Below, piece by piece: positions 28,296 through 36,303 of a DNA stretch of 64,000 nt. Positions within the stretch are counted from its first letter, which is position 1. Each line of letters opens with the position of its first letter. Position numbers and translations under genes: made by a program. Source of the DNA: Halorhabdus rudnickae. GTDB lineage: Archaea; Halobacteriota; Halobacteria; Halobacteriales; Haloarculaceae. The notes under the pieces were generated by a model that saw nothing but the letters and a program-made list of their open reading frames with translations, had not been told where the DNA came from and ran no database searches. The stretch spans positions 62,001 through 126,000 of the forward strand of contig NZ_CAAHFB010000002.1 of NCBI RefSeq assembly GCF_900880625.1, read 5' to 3'.

Positions 28296-29759
28296 ATGGC
28301 CGGCAGCAATCAGGGGGGGACGGATCAATCTACGATGGAAGGTGAAGCAGCACAATCAGAGACTGAAAACAATCCCGACGTCACCCAAGATAATACCGCT
28401 ACCGACGGTGCGTCACTTGATCTTTCTGAAGACGACTCTACCGAGAGTACACAGCAGTCGATTCGGGATATGCTCAACGAGGACGGCGACGGGTCAGTGT
28501 TCGTTAACCGCGATCTCGTCGAGCCCGACACGATCATCGACGAAGAGCGGATCGTTGGTCGCGATGACCAACTCGAATCGGTCGTGTCATTCTTGAGGCC
28601 GACACTGCAAGGAAATCGGCCGCCGAATATGCTCCTCTATGGCCCTGCCGGAACTGGAAAGTCGCTCATCATCGGCGCCGTGACACAGCAGATCATCGAA
28701 CTCTGCAAATCGAACGGCGAGAGCTTCGGTGTCGTCGACATCAACTGCCAACCGATCAACACCCTCGACCAGGCGGTCTACGAGCTCGTCCAGACAGTCG
28801 CGCAAGACGTCGATACGGAAGTGGGCGTACCTGAAACAGGCGTATCAACTAAACGCAAATACCGACGTCTCTACGAACTCATCAACGACCACTATGATTC
28901 GGTTATCTTCATCCTCGACGAGATCGACCTGCTGGTCGGGCGACGCGCCAACGACGAGCCCGCATACTCGAAGTTGCTTTACCAGCTCTCGCGAGCCAGC
29001 AACACGAACGAGATCGAAGGTCGTGTCTCTGTCGCGGCGCTGACGAATGATCCGAAGTTCATGGAGGACATCGACGGCCGAGCCGAGAGTTCGTTCAACC
29101 CACGAGACGTCTACTTCCCGGACTACGATGCCAACCAGCTGCGAGAGATACTCCAAAATCGTCGCGATGCCTTCCAACCGAATGCACTCTCTGATGACGT
29201 AATCCCACTCGTCGCTGCCTTCGCAGCGCAGAGCCACGGTGATGCTCGAAAGGCCATTGACCTGTTCCGTGGCGCCGGCGATTTAGCTGACGAGCGTGGT
29301 GACAACAATGTCGAAGAACACCACGTCCGAGAGTCCCAAGAGGAGATCGACAAAGACCGATCGCTCAAACTCGTCGAGGGGCTAACAACTCAGAAGAAGA
29401 TCTCACTGTATGCTACTGCCGCCGTTGCCCATTATTCGAAGCACTCAGGAAGCTCTGTTCCGAGTCCTGTCGGTTTCAAAGTGTATCAGTGGGTAACTGA
29501 CGAGCTTGACGCGGACCAAATGACTCGTGAGACATACGTCAAGTACGTCAAAGAGCTTTCCACGTACGGATTGATTTCGACATCGAGGAAGAGTCGAGGG
29601 CGTGGTGGTGGAATGTACATGGAATTCACCTTCACGGGAGATCCCACAGGCATCATGAAGCGGATCACGGAGGACATTCGTTTGGAGAGCATTTCTGAGC
29701 AGAAAGAACTTCTTCGAACGGTGGTCAACGCACAGCTGAAGGAATTCCACCAAGATTGA
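28296..29759 (+). CDS. Orc1/Cdc6-family replication initiator (second copy, origin-linked)
   Basis: 487 residues, longer than the first copy because of an acidic, Asp/Glu/Ser/Thr-rich N-terminus of about 70 residues. Seen: Walker A GPAGTGKS near residues 116-123, Walker B VIFILDEIDLL near 203-213, and a C-terminal winged helix with a Gly-rich RGRGGGMYMEF wing. ORB-like repeats lie on both sides of the gene, so initiator and origin are linked as is usual in haloarchaea. It is the best candidate for the active initiator of this replicon. Confidence 0.92.
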   Translation: MAGSNQGGTDQSTMEGEAAQSETENNPDVTQDNTATDGASLDLSEDDSTESTQQSIRDMLNEDGDGSVFVNRDLVEPDTIIDEERIVGRDDQLESVVSFLRPTLQGNRPPNMLLYGPAGTGKSLIIGAVTQQIIELCKSNGESFGVVDINCQPINTLDQAVYELVQTVAQDVDTEVGVPETGVSTKRKYRRLYELINDHYDSVIFILDEIDLLVGRRANDEPAYSKLLYQLSRASNTNEIEGRVSVAALTNDPKFMEDIDGRAESSFNPRDVYFPDYDANQLREILQNRRDAFQPNALSDDVIPLVAAFAAQSHGDARKAIDLFRGAGDLADERGDNNVEEHHVRESQEEIDKDRSLKLVEGLTTQKKISLYATAAVAHYSKHSGSSVPSPVGFKVYQWVTDELDADQMTRETYVKYVKELSTYGLISTSRKSRGRGGGMYMEFTFTGDPTGIMKRITEDIRLESISEQKELLRTVVNAQLKEFHQD

Positions 29760-29794
29760 GATCAGTAATTCTTGCAAGGTAGAATGGAGACACG

Positions 29795-30049
29795 CCCCGT
29801 CGTCGATGTGTAAGTTTCTAACCTCTCCCCCCGTCATCGAAGTGTAAATGATGAAGATGAGGTGGCTGGTTTGACGAAATTAAGTAATGGTACTCCCCCA
29901 ATAGTGAACGCGGAGTTCAATACAACAATGAGTACAAGGGTAAGATCGTATCCATTGCGTGTAGCGGTTAACTTCGTCCAAACGAAATGAGCTGCAGTGA
30001 ATTCCTAAGTCCATGATCAAACACCCTCCCCCCGCCATCGATGTGTAAA
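29795..30049 (-). repeat. ORB-like origin repeats, right group (three reverse copies)
   Basis: CCCCGTCGTCGATGTGTAAG (29,795), CCCCCGTCATCGAAGTGTAA (29,828) and CCCCGCCATCGATGTGTAAA (30,030), each the reverse complement of the left-group consensus. They face the left group across the orc1/cdc6 gene. Confidence 0.85.
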
Positions 30050-30383
30050 TCATCGATAGAGCATAGGTAGAGACGATCGAGCGAATGATTCTAATCAGGG
30101 AGAGAAGGTCCAACAACAGTAATATCAAGAGAAGATGGACATAGAGAAGCGGTCTACAATGACGATCGATCTCGTTCAATCAAGTTGAGTGGTGCTTAGA
30201 TTGATAGTTACTCTAGATCTAGTACGGTTACTGTTCTAACTAGGCCTACATAAAACTTCGTCAGACTAGAGCTATAATTCCTATAGAAGTTATTCTTTGG
30301 GTATTGAGACTTCTCACCTGTCTTTACGGCTGTTCCGACTATCCATCCACGCTTTCGTTTTCTATACCCCTTCACTTCTTACG

Positions 30384-31050
30384 GTTTTACACATCGATGA
30401 CGGGGGGAGAGGGTCCCCTCTGATCTGAATGGAATTCTCTTCATTTCAGGTTTACAGGGGCGATATATTCGTTCTTTCTGGGGTCTCCGTCACCCCACTG
30501 GAGTAATAATAGCGATACCCAGGCTTCCTCTCTTTCACTGTTAATCTAGGTCCCACTTGCAGGAGTAACGTCGTAATCCTCGGGATCCGTTGAGATCTCG
30601 CGTTCTTCCAGTTCCTCAAGTTCCTCCGCAATAACTTCCTCTTCAGCGCGTCGACGCTAGAGTTCATAAGCGTCCTGATCGAAGCATCACTGGATCGATC
30701 GATCCGTAGCTCTAACAACGATGGCAGCTCGATCATCCGCTGTGAGGTGTACCAGCAGTTCGCTGGTGATCTTCCTACAGAGACTCCACTTGACCGAGAT
30801 CTGAACTATCAAGGCTTGTTTGGCGTATCTATAGGTTGTTTACACTCTCATACCTCCCGTCCGACCAATTCGCTCATTCGAACTCACGGAGATGAGATGT
30901 CCGAATTCTTGAGCAAGGATTATCTTGGCAATCCCATCATTCACCGCACCCTTTCGTTTTCTCGGCTGTCTCACAGTCTTATACTCGAGTCCGTGCTTTT
31001 CCTGTTGGAAATGATAGTCCCCCTCCGGTAGTTACACTTCGATGACGGGG
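30384..31050 (+). repeat. ORB-like origin repeats, outer forward copies (two)
   Basis: TTTTACACATCGATGACGGG at 30,386 and GTTACACTTCGATGACGGGG at 31,031, both forward. With the reverse group at 29,795-30,049 they bracket the AT-rich 30,060-30,380 stretch, but with their G-runs pointing away from it. Confidence 0.82.
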
Positions 31051-31130
31051 TGTGTGAACTGGGGTTCTTCCGAGTGCTTCAAAAATCGCACACGGGGTGT
31101 GGTGACCCCATAACCGGACGTATCGCCTTC

Positions 31131-31454
31131 TCAATCGTCCGGATTGACTGGTCCTTTATATTTGGAGGTCACCGTTTCTCCTTCCCGCCACTGCCAGTAG
31201 TAGTAGCGGTTGTCGTTGATCTCCTTGACCGTGATCGTGGCTTTCGCCGGGACGTCGTCCGGGAGGTCATCGGGCCGCTCGTCGATCTCGTCCCCATCCG
31301 ACTCTTCCTCAATGCGGGCTTCGCGAGCTTTGTGCTCTGCCATCACCTCGGCATAGCGTGCGATCTGCTGGAGCCGGTCTGGAGAGTATTTGTTGAGTGT
31401 GTTGACGATATCTGTCGGGAGTTCCGCTGGCGGTGTCGGTGGCTCGAAGGACAT
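31131..31454 (-). CDS. Small acidic protein, DUF6788-like
   Basis: 107 residues. A helical N-terminal half (LNKYSPDRLQQIARYAEVMAEH) is followed by an acidic linker and a C-terminal part with KEINDNRYYYWQWREGE and a final YKGPV. I associate this pattern, from memory, with haloarchaeal DUF6788. No enzymatic motif is seen. The start lies only 14 bp from TTAACCAAC palindrome copy 2, which therefore sits in its promoter. Function unknown. Confidence 0.65.
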   Translation of the reverse strand: MSFEPPTPPAELPTDIVNTLNKYSPDRLQQIARYAEVMAEHKAREARIEEESDGDEIDERPDDLPDDVPAKATITVKEINDNRYYYWQWREGETVTSKYKGPVNPDD

Positions 31455-31468
31455 CGGCTGACCCTGTG

Positions 31469-31508
31469 TTAACCAACACCTCGGCTACGCCATAGTTTTG
31501 TTGGTTAA
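31469..31508. repeat. TTAACCAAC palindrome, copy 2
   Basis: Arms at 31,469-31,477 and 31,500-31,508, 22 bp apart. It lies between the divergent starts at 31,454 (minus) and 31,609 (plus), immediately upstream of the minus gene. Confidence 0.88.
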
Positions 31509-31608
31509 CACTCCCCTGCACGGACACAATTGGATATCTGTATACCAATAGCTCAACTCCCGAAATGCGGGACAAGACTAATATTGTTGTATGCGATACC
31601 GATAACTA

Positions 31609-32286
31609 GTGATGATGGAGTACGTCGATGAAACGGCGGCGAAAATCATGTTAGCGGTGCGACCGGGCGACTCGATTCGGCGGATCGCCCAGAAGATCGA
31701 CGGCTCCTACTCGTGGGTTTACGACTGGATCGAACGGTTGGAAGAGGCGGGCCTCGTCCGACGTGACAACGGGGTCTATATCGAGGATTACACCATCCGA
31801 GATCGCTATCACGAGATGGTCGCGACCATCTCTCGATCGATACCTCCCTCAATCGATGAGGCCTACGTCATTCCTCATTTCGCTGGGATGCCATTCGCGT
31901 ATACGAAGATCGATAGCGTCTACGTCTGGACGAATGGCGGCTATCAGATTGCTCGCGGTCACGACGACTATCCCATCTTCATTCAGGTCGCTGACCAAGA
32001 TGTCGACCGATGGATGGCATTTTTCGATGAGTTCGGCGTCCCCTGTACGATCGAAGACCGGCCCGATCCGACCGACTATGACGCAACCGTCTCGTATGTC
32101 TTGTTTCCTACCACGAAACCGATCACTCGCGAGTGGGTCGACGGCAACCCGGTCATTGCGTTGGATGAAACGATCGATCACATGATGGAACACCGGGTGA
32201 ACTACGAGCCGGCGTTGGAGATAATCGCTGACGAATACGACCGCGATATCGATGCGGTCCACGAAGACCCACGCTTGAAACCATGA
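31609..32286 (+). CDS. Winged-helix protein paired with a nucleotidyltransferase (antitoxin-like)
   Basis: 225 residues. An N-terminal HTH (SIRRIAQKIDGSYSWVYDWI then LEEAGLVRRDNGVY) is followed by a mixed alpha/beta domain. TAATATT about 27 nt upstream of the ATG is a good TATA box. Its stop overlaps the start of the nucleotidyltransferase gene (ATGA at 32,283-32,286). Family knowledge: HTH protein plus AbiEii/MNT-type nucleotidyltransferase is a common toxin-antitoxin layout, with the HTH protein as antitoxin and repressor. Assignment of antitoxin role is inferred. Confidence 0.72.
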   Translation: MMMEYVDETAAKIMLAVRPGDSIRRIAQKIDGSYSWVYDWIERLEEAGLVRRDNGVYIEDYTIRDRYHEMVATISRSIPPSIDEAYVIPHFAGMPFAYTKIDSVYVWTNGGYQIARGHDDYPIFIQVADQDVDRWMAFFDEFGVPCTIEDRPDPTDYDATVSYVLFPTTKPITREWVDGNPVIALDETIDHMMEHRVNYEPALEIIADEYDRDIDAVHEDPRLKP

Positions 32287-32978
32287 GTCTTGGCGAACGC
32301 GAAGCCGAGTTGCTGGACACGTTAGAGGCAGTCGTCGACGCTGAGTTACCGTACGTCCTGGTCGGCGGCTGGGCGATCGCAGCGTTCAACCAACGGTTCA
32401 CGACGGACGTTGACGTCGTCATTCCCGACCAGGCGATCGATGATTACAACGCTCTCCTCGCAAACCGCGGCTATAAGAAAACTGCCGACGTCGAACGGAA
32501 TGATCTCTACGAGGGCCGTACTATCCGGTTCGAGAAAGATATTGGTAATCCCGTTCGATTCGACGCAATGGTCGATGCGTTGGGCTGTCGCCAGACGGAG
32601 GCCGAGTGGTCGTACCGCTATCTGGCAGAGCATTCAGTTACGGAGGACCTCCGAACAGGTCGCCCAATTTCAGCGAGGATTCCGGAGCGAGAATTGCTGT
32701 TCGCAGTGAAACTCCACAGTGGTCGCAAGGCGGACGCACGAGATTTGGTGGTGCTTGCTGCCAGCGCCGATTTCGACCGGATTGCGACCCATCTCCATCG
32801 CGGCGATCTGGAGAAACTTGCTGGCCGGATCGACACGGTCCTCGAACGACTCACTGCAGATGGATTCGAAGATGCGTTCAAAGGCGTCTTCGAACAACAG
32901 ACTGTCCCAGAGCAAAATGTCGACACTGTCGTTGACTTCCTTCGCGACCAACGCCGTGATCTCGGCTCTTACTCGTAA
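32283..32978 (+). CDS. Nucleotidyltransferase (AbiEii/DUF6036-like toxin candidate)
   Basis: 231 residues. Near residues 21-42 it has VLVGGWAIAAFNQRFTTDVD, the G-G-W/S...DxD pattern of the minimal nucleotidyltransferase fold (the two Asp bind metal). The third acidic residue is likely in the RFDAMVDAL segment. The gene is translationally coupled to the HTH protein. Family knowledge: such toxins transfer nucleotides to tRNA or proteins. The C-terminal helical part from about residue 150 may bind the substrate. The target is unknown. Confidence 0.75.
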   Translation: MSLGEREAELLDTLEAVVDAELPYVLVGGWAIAAFNQRFTTDVDVVIPDQAIDDYNALLANRGYKKTADVERNDLYEGRTIRFEKDIGNPVRFDAMVDALGCRQTEAEWSYRYLAEHSVTEDLRTGRPISARIPERELLFAVKLHSGRKADARDLVVLAASADFDRIATHLHRGDLEKLAGRIDTVLERLTADGFEDAFKGVFEQQTVPEQNVDTVVDFLRDQRRDLGSYS

Positions 32979-32987
32979 GACGCCGGC

Positions 32988-33233
32988 TCAATTGTCGAGA
33001 ATCTCGATGATCTCCTCACGAATCTGTGGCCAGTTCGAACCAAAGGGTACTGTCCCGATGTCCGACTGACGGTATGTTTCTAGATAGTCTGGAACGGCCG
33101 CCTGCAGTGCTGTTCGCCACGCTCCGAATACGCGCTGATACGGATCGGTGGTGAACGTTCTGTGTTCGTTTATCTCGGTCGTTGGTGGGTGGCCTAGTTT
33201 TTCAGCAATAGCCCAGGATTCGGCTAGTTCCAT
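32988..33233 (-). CDS. Small hypothetical protein, 81 aa
   Basis: 81 residues, convergent with the nucleotidyltransferase gene (9 bp between stops) and divergent from the SDR gene. It is Trp-, Tyr- and Pro-containing, with a C-terminal acidic helix, and looks like a real small globular protein. No family recognised and no motif found. Confidence 0.5.
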   Translation of the reverse strand: MELAESWAIAEKLGHPPTTEINEHRTFTTDPYQRVFGAWRTALQAAVPDYLETYRQSDIGTVPFGSNWPQIREEIIEILDN

Positions 33234-33295
33234 CGTAGGCGTCGGTAACCCTATGTCGGATATGTCGTCACCACGATTTTCACGATAGGACGTGT

Positions 33296-34024
33296 ATGGG
33301 TCGTATGACTCGAACAGCAGTTATCGCAGGGGTCGGTCCGGGACTTGGTGAATCGCTCGCCCGAAAGTTTGCAGCTGAGGGCTGTCACGTCGCACTTTTC
33401 GCTCGATCGGAAGACTATCTCGAAGAACTCGCTGAGGAGATGCCGGAACCCGGCGAGGGGCTTGCCGTCCAAACAGATCTCACAGATGTCGAGCAGATAC
33501 AGGAGGGGTTCGAGGCGGTCCGCGAAGCGTTCGGCTCGGTCGACGTTCTCGTAAACCACGCGAGCGCCGCCTCCTGGAAGGGTCTTATGGACGTGAGTGT
33601 CGAGGAATTTGAACAGGCGTGGGCGGTCAATGGACGAGGCGCGTTCGTCTGCTCGCAAGAGGCTGTTGGCGACATGCTCGAGACGGGCGGCGGGACGGTC
33701 ATCTTTACTGGTGCCACCTCTGCGGTGCGGAGCCTCGGCGGCGCGATTGGATTCACGGCCGCGAAGTTCGCTGCCCGTGGGATGGCGATGGATATCGCTC
33801 AGGAGTTCGGCCCCGAGGGGATTCACGTTGCTCATGTCGTCATCGACGGCCAGATCGATACGCCGGGCGTCCGCGAGCGATTTGCCGACCGCGACGACGA
33901 GACGTTCCTCGACCCCGACGAGATGGCCGAGACATACTGGCACCTGGTCGAACAGGATGATGTCAGTACTCAGCCGTTCGAGGTTCATATCACGAACGGC
34001 CCGCAGAACTCCGAATTCATCTGA
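33296..34024 (+). CDS. SDR-fold oxidoreductase lacking the catalytic Tyr
   Basis: 242 residues with an N-terminal Rossmann fold: a GVGPGLG glycine motif near residue 12, an NHASA segment in place of the usual NNAG, and a catalytic-region Ser in TGATSAVRS. Where classical SDRs have YxxxK, this has FTAAK (about residues 155-159), so the catalytic Tyr is Phe while Lys is kept. A known subset of SDR proteins shows this FxxxK pattern; their chemistry is poorly defined. The gene stands alone and has no evident link with the defence genes. Confidence 0.85.
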   Translation: MGRMTRTAVIAGVGPGLGESLARKFAAEGCHVALFARSEDYLEELAEEMPEPGEGLAVQTDLTDVEQIQEGFEAVREAFGSVDVLVNHASAASWKGLMDVSVEEFEQAWAVNGRGAFVCSQEAVGDMLETGGGTVIFTGATSAVRSLGGAIGFTAAKFAARGMAMDIAQEFGPEGIHVAHVVIDGQIDTPGVRERFADRDDETFLDPDEMAETYWHLVEQDDVSTQPFEVHITNGPQNSEFI

Positions 34025-34074
34025 CTGCGTTGGTAGCGGAGCCACCTATCGGCTGTGTTCGGTGGATACGACTG

Positions 34075-34330
34075 AGCAGCAGGACTCTGACTTCTCCCAG
34101 GACTGAAGTCGTGGGGTTGTGCTGGCCACAGACCAGCAGCCGTCCAGACGGGCATCCCCACGTGGGAGTTTGCCGGTCGGATGCTGGGATTGTGGGCCGA
34201 GCCAGTACGGCTCCCGACGGAGACAGTGGCTTTGGTGGGCTTGCTTCGGACTCGACATCCAGCAATGCGGAAGAATGCCAACTAAAGCGTACGCGCTTCA
34301 TCCCACGAGTGAACTCGTGGTTTTTCGCGT
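34075..34330. mobile_element. Remnant of an IS200/IS605-type (IS1341/TnpB) element
   Basis: Two hairpins of the kind found at the ends of haloarchaeal IS1341-type elements frame the stretch: an imperfect one near 34,096-34,116 (CCAGGACT-GA-AGTCGTGG) and a perfect one at 34,303-34,320 (CCACGAG-TGAA-CTCGTGG), preceded by AAGCG-TACG-CGCTT at 34,285-34,298. A TnpB-like C-terminal tail may lie in between on the plus strand (ending KRTRFIPR), but no transposase gene remains. Probably a deletion derivative or MITE-like relic. Confidence 0.5.
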
Positions 34331-34450
34331 TGTTTCCGCTGTAATGCTCTGCGACGCACTCCGTTTCTGCCAGAACGGCTCTGAGATGTCGCTCTGTCAT
34401 AATTCGGTGAGGCTGGAATGTACCTCCGCCCCTCGGCGGGCGGTCAAAAC

Positions 34451-34491
34451 TTAACCAACACACTGGCTAGAGTTCCTGACTTGTTGGTTAA
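34451..34491. repeat. TTAACCAAC palindrome, copy 3
   Basis: Arms at 34,451-34,459 and 34,483-34,491, 23 bp apart. It lies 57 bp beyond the end of the broken AbiEii gene, between that gene and the IS remnant. Confidence 0.88.
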
Positions 34492-34547
34492 TCGTTGGAG
34501 ATCCCGATGCGGCACCCCTCGCCATCGACACCGATATCGACCGTTTC

Positions 34548-35343
34548 CTACGACGATCCCTGTTGGGCGATCGCCGTGTCCAATCGATTCCAGACCATCT
34601 CGAACGCCGGCGGATCACCGGTCAGGTCCGGCAGCGTGGTCTCCCACTGGTCGCAGATTGTCTCTTGTTGCTCGGCGGGGAGCTCGCCCGTCAGATCAAC
34701 GGTGAGCCCATTGTGATCGCACTTTGCCTCGAAGGCAGGTTGGACGTCGACAAAGTCGATCGTGATTGAATCGGTTTCGAGCAGCTGATAGAGGTCGTAG
34801 TAGTCACGAGCGGCCCCGCGCTGGTAGATCGCACGGAGCTTTTCGGCGAAAATCTCCTCGACACTGTACGCCTGGAGGTCGAACTCGGGCACGTCTTCGT
34901 ACGCGTGAGTATGATTCGAAGGCGACATGATCGTCGACCATCACGTCGATGCTGGTCGTGTTGGGGTGGTTGAGGACGGCCCGGTACTGAATGCTGATGT
35001 CGACGTAGTGGGTCGGGTAGTGGTCCTGCTGGGATTCGTGGTGCTCTCGAATCTCGAATTCAATGCCAGAGCGATCGGAAATCGTATCGAGAACTGTTCG
35101 GAGCTCTTGTTTGGATCCTTGGTACTCCCCTTCGACACCGAAATCGAGGTCCTCCGAGAATTGCCACGACTGCGGGAAATACAGTTTGGATAGCGCGGTC
35201 CCACCTTTGAACAGGAGGTTGTCGCCGTAGTCGCTTGTGAAGATGCCCCAGAGGAGCCACGAATTGACGTAGTTCTTTTCGGCGTACCCTTGCCGAACAC
35301 CCAGTTCACGAGCGAGGATTCGGAGCCGATCCTGACTGATCAT
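34548..35343 (-). pseudogene. AbiEii-type nucleotidyltransferase toxin, frameshifted
   Basis: Starts at the ATG at 35,343, 5 bp after the AbiEi stop. The N-terminal part has the AbiEii signature LLFKGGTALSKLYF and SEDLDFGV (nucleotidyltransferase metal site). At about 34,910-34,925 the sense frame changes: after the DDHVAFES segment the first frame turns into Arg-rich nonsense, while the other frame continues with EDVPEFDLQAYSVEEIFAEK and runs to 34,548. One single-base indel therefore splits the toxin. If real, the toxin is dead while the antitoxin is kept. Confidence 0.8.
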
Positions 35344-35348
35344 CGCGA

Positions 35349-36179
35349 TCAGGACTCCGTCGGCTCCAGCATGGCTGGCTCGACGTTGATTCGGAGGCGA
35401 TACGTGCTGTCGGTCGATCCGGTGGCGGGCCGCGTCGGGTCCAGCGGGGAATAGCCACTCGTGAACGACGCGACGAGTTCCTCGCGGGTAGGGAGGTCGA
35501 TGCCGAGCTGGTCGGCGAGGTAGATGATCCGTTTGGTCGCAGCGCCGTTGTCGAGCCGCTTGAGGTACTCGCTGACGGTCTCCCAGTCGCAGCCCCGTTC
35601 GTCGGCAGTTCGCATCGCGGTCGCGAGCTCCCGGAGGCCACCGCAGAACTCGGGGTGGTCCGCACAATCGACCAGCGTCTTCTCCAGGTCGCTGACCTGA
35701 ACGGTCGTGCCCTCGATCGATGTCGGCTCAAAGCCGAAGAATTTCCGCTCGGTGACTGTCGTGACGCGATACGGGACGCCGTGGATCTCTCGGCTTTGCG
35801 CCCGGGTCGGCGTGACGACGTACACCGTCCGAGGTACTTGTTCGGTCAGCCCGTGGTGGCTGAGGGCGCTGTAGTAGCCGATGTACATCGGCTCGGCGAC
35901 GTGGGCGGCGATGAGGTACTCGTGGGTTGTGTACAGGGCCTCCTCGCCGGCCGAGAGTGGCACGATGAGATACGTGCCCGGGAAGAGCCGGTCGAGCCAG
36001 CCCTTCTCGGTGAGCCGGGAGGCGATCTCGCGGGCGGTGTTCGGGGGGACCTCCAGCGTCGTCTCGATGTCGTCGACAGAGATGATCTGGTGGCCCGCGC
36101 CAGCGAGTCGTGCAAGGAGTCGACTTTCTCGAGTCGAGAGGCCTTGCCGTATATTTTGTGACTGTTCTATTGTACTCAC
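35349..36179 (-). CDS. AbiEi-type antitoxin (type IV toxin-antitoxin)
   Basis: 276 residues from a GTG at 36,179; an in-frame GTG ten codons earlier is possible. An N-terminal winged helix (ISVDDIETTLEVPPNTAREI then GWLDRLFPGTYLI) is followed by the AbiEi core (YIGYYSALSHHGLTEQ, VYVVTPTRAQSREI) and a C-terminal AbiEi antitoxin domain. Family knowledge: AbiEi represses the operon and neutralises the AbiEii nucleotidyltransferase. The cognate toxin follows after 5 bp but is frameshifted. The promoter region contains palindrome copy 4. Confidence 0.85.
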   Translation of the reverse strand: MSTIEQSQNIRQGLSTRESRLLARLAGAGHQIISVDDIETTLEVPPNTAREIASRLTEKGWLDRLFPGTYLIVPLSAGEEALYTTHEYLIAAHVAEPMYIGYYSALSHHGLTEQVPRTVYVVTPTRAQSREIHGVPYRVTTVTERKFFGFEPTSIEGTTVQVSDLEKTLVDCADHPEFCGGLRELATAMRTADERGCDWETVSEYLKRLDNGAATKRIIYLADQLGIDLPTREELVASFTSGYSPLDPTRPATGSTDSTYRLRINVEPAMLEPTES

Positions 36180-36258
36180 ACTTGCGTTTCCTACATAGAG
36201 TATAAACACGGGCCTGCTTTAGCCTTGCGACTGCTACCGACGACGGAGATGAGCAGGC

Positions 36259-36299
36259 TTAACCAACGAAATCGGGGTGTAGAACCAAGCGTTGGTTAA
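36259..36299. repeat. TTAACCAAC palindrome, copy 4
   Basis: Arms at 36,259-36,267 and 36,291-36,299, 23 bp apart. It starts 4 bp downstream of the ardC stop and lies about 80 bp upstream of the AbiEi start. Confidence 0.88.
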
Positions 36300-36303
36300 G
36301 GAC

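Larger units (their letters stand above)
29760..31130. other. AT-rich non-coding origin region
   Basis: About 1.37 kb without a supported gene. It holds five ORB-like repeats: reverse copies at 29,795-29,814, 29,827-29,849 and 30,028-30,049, and forward copies at 30,384-30,405 and 31,031-31,050. The 30,060-30,380 part is the most AT-rich and could be a DNA unwinding element. Together with the left group and the orc1/cdc6 gene this is a typical haloarchaeal origin layout. Confidence 0.75.
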
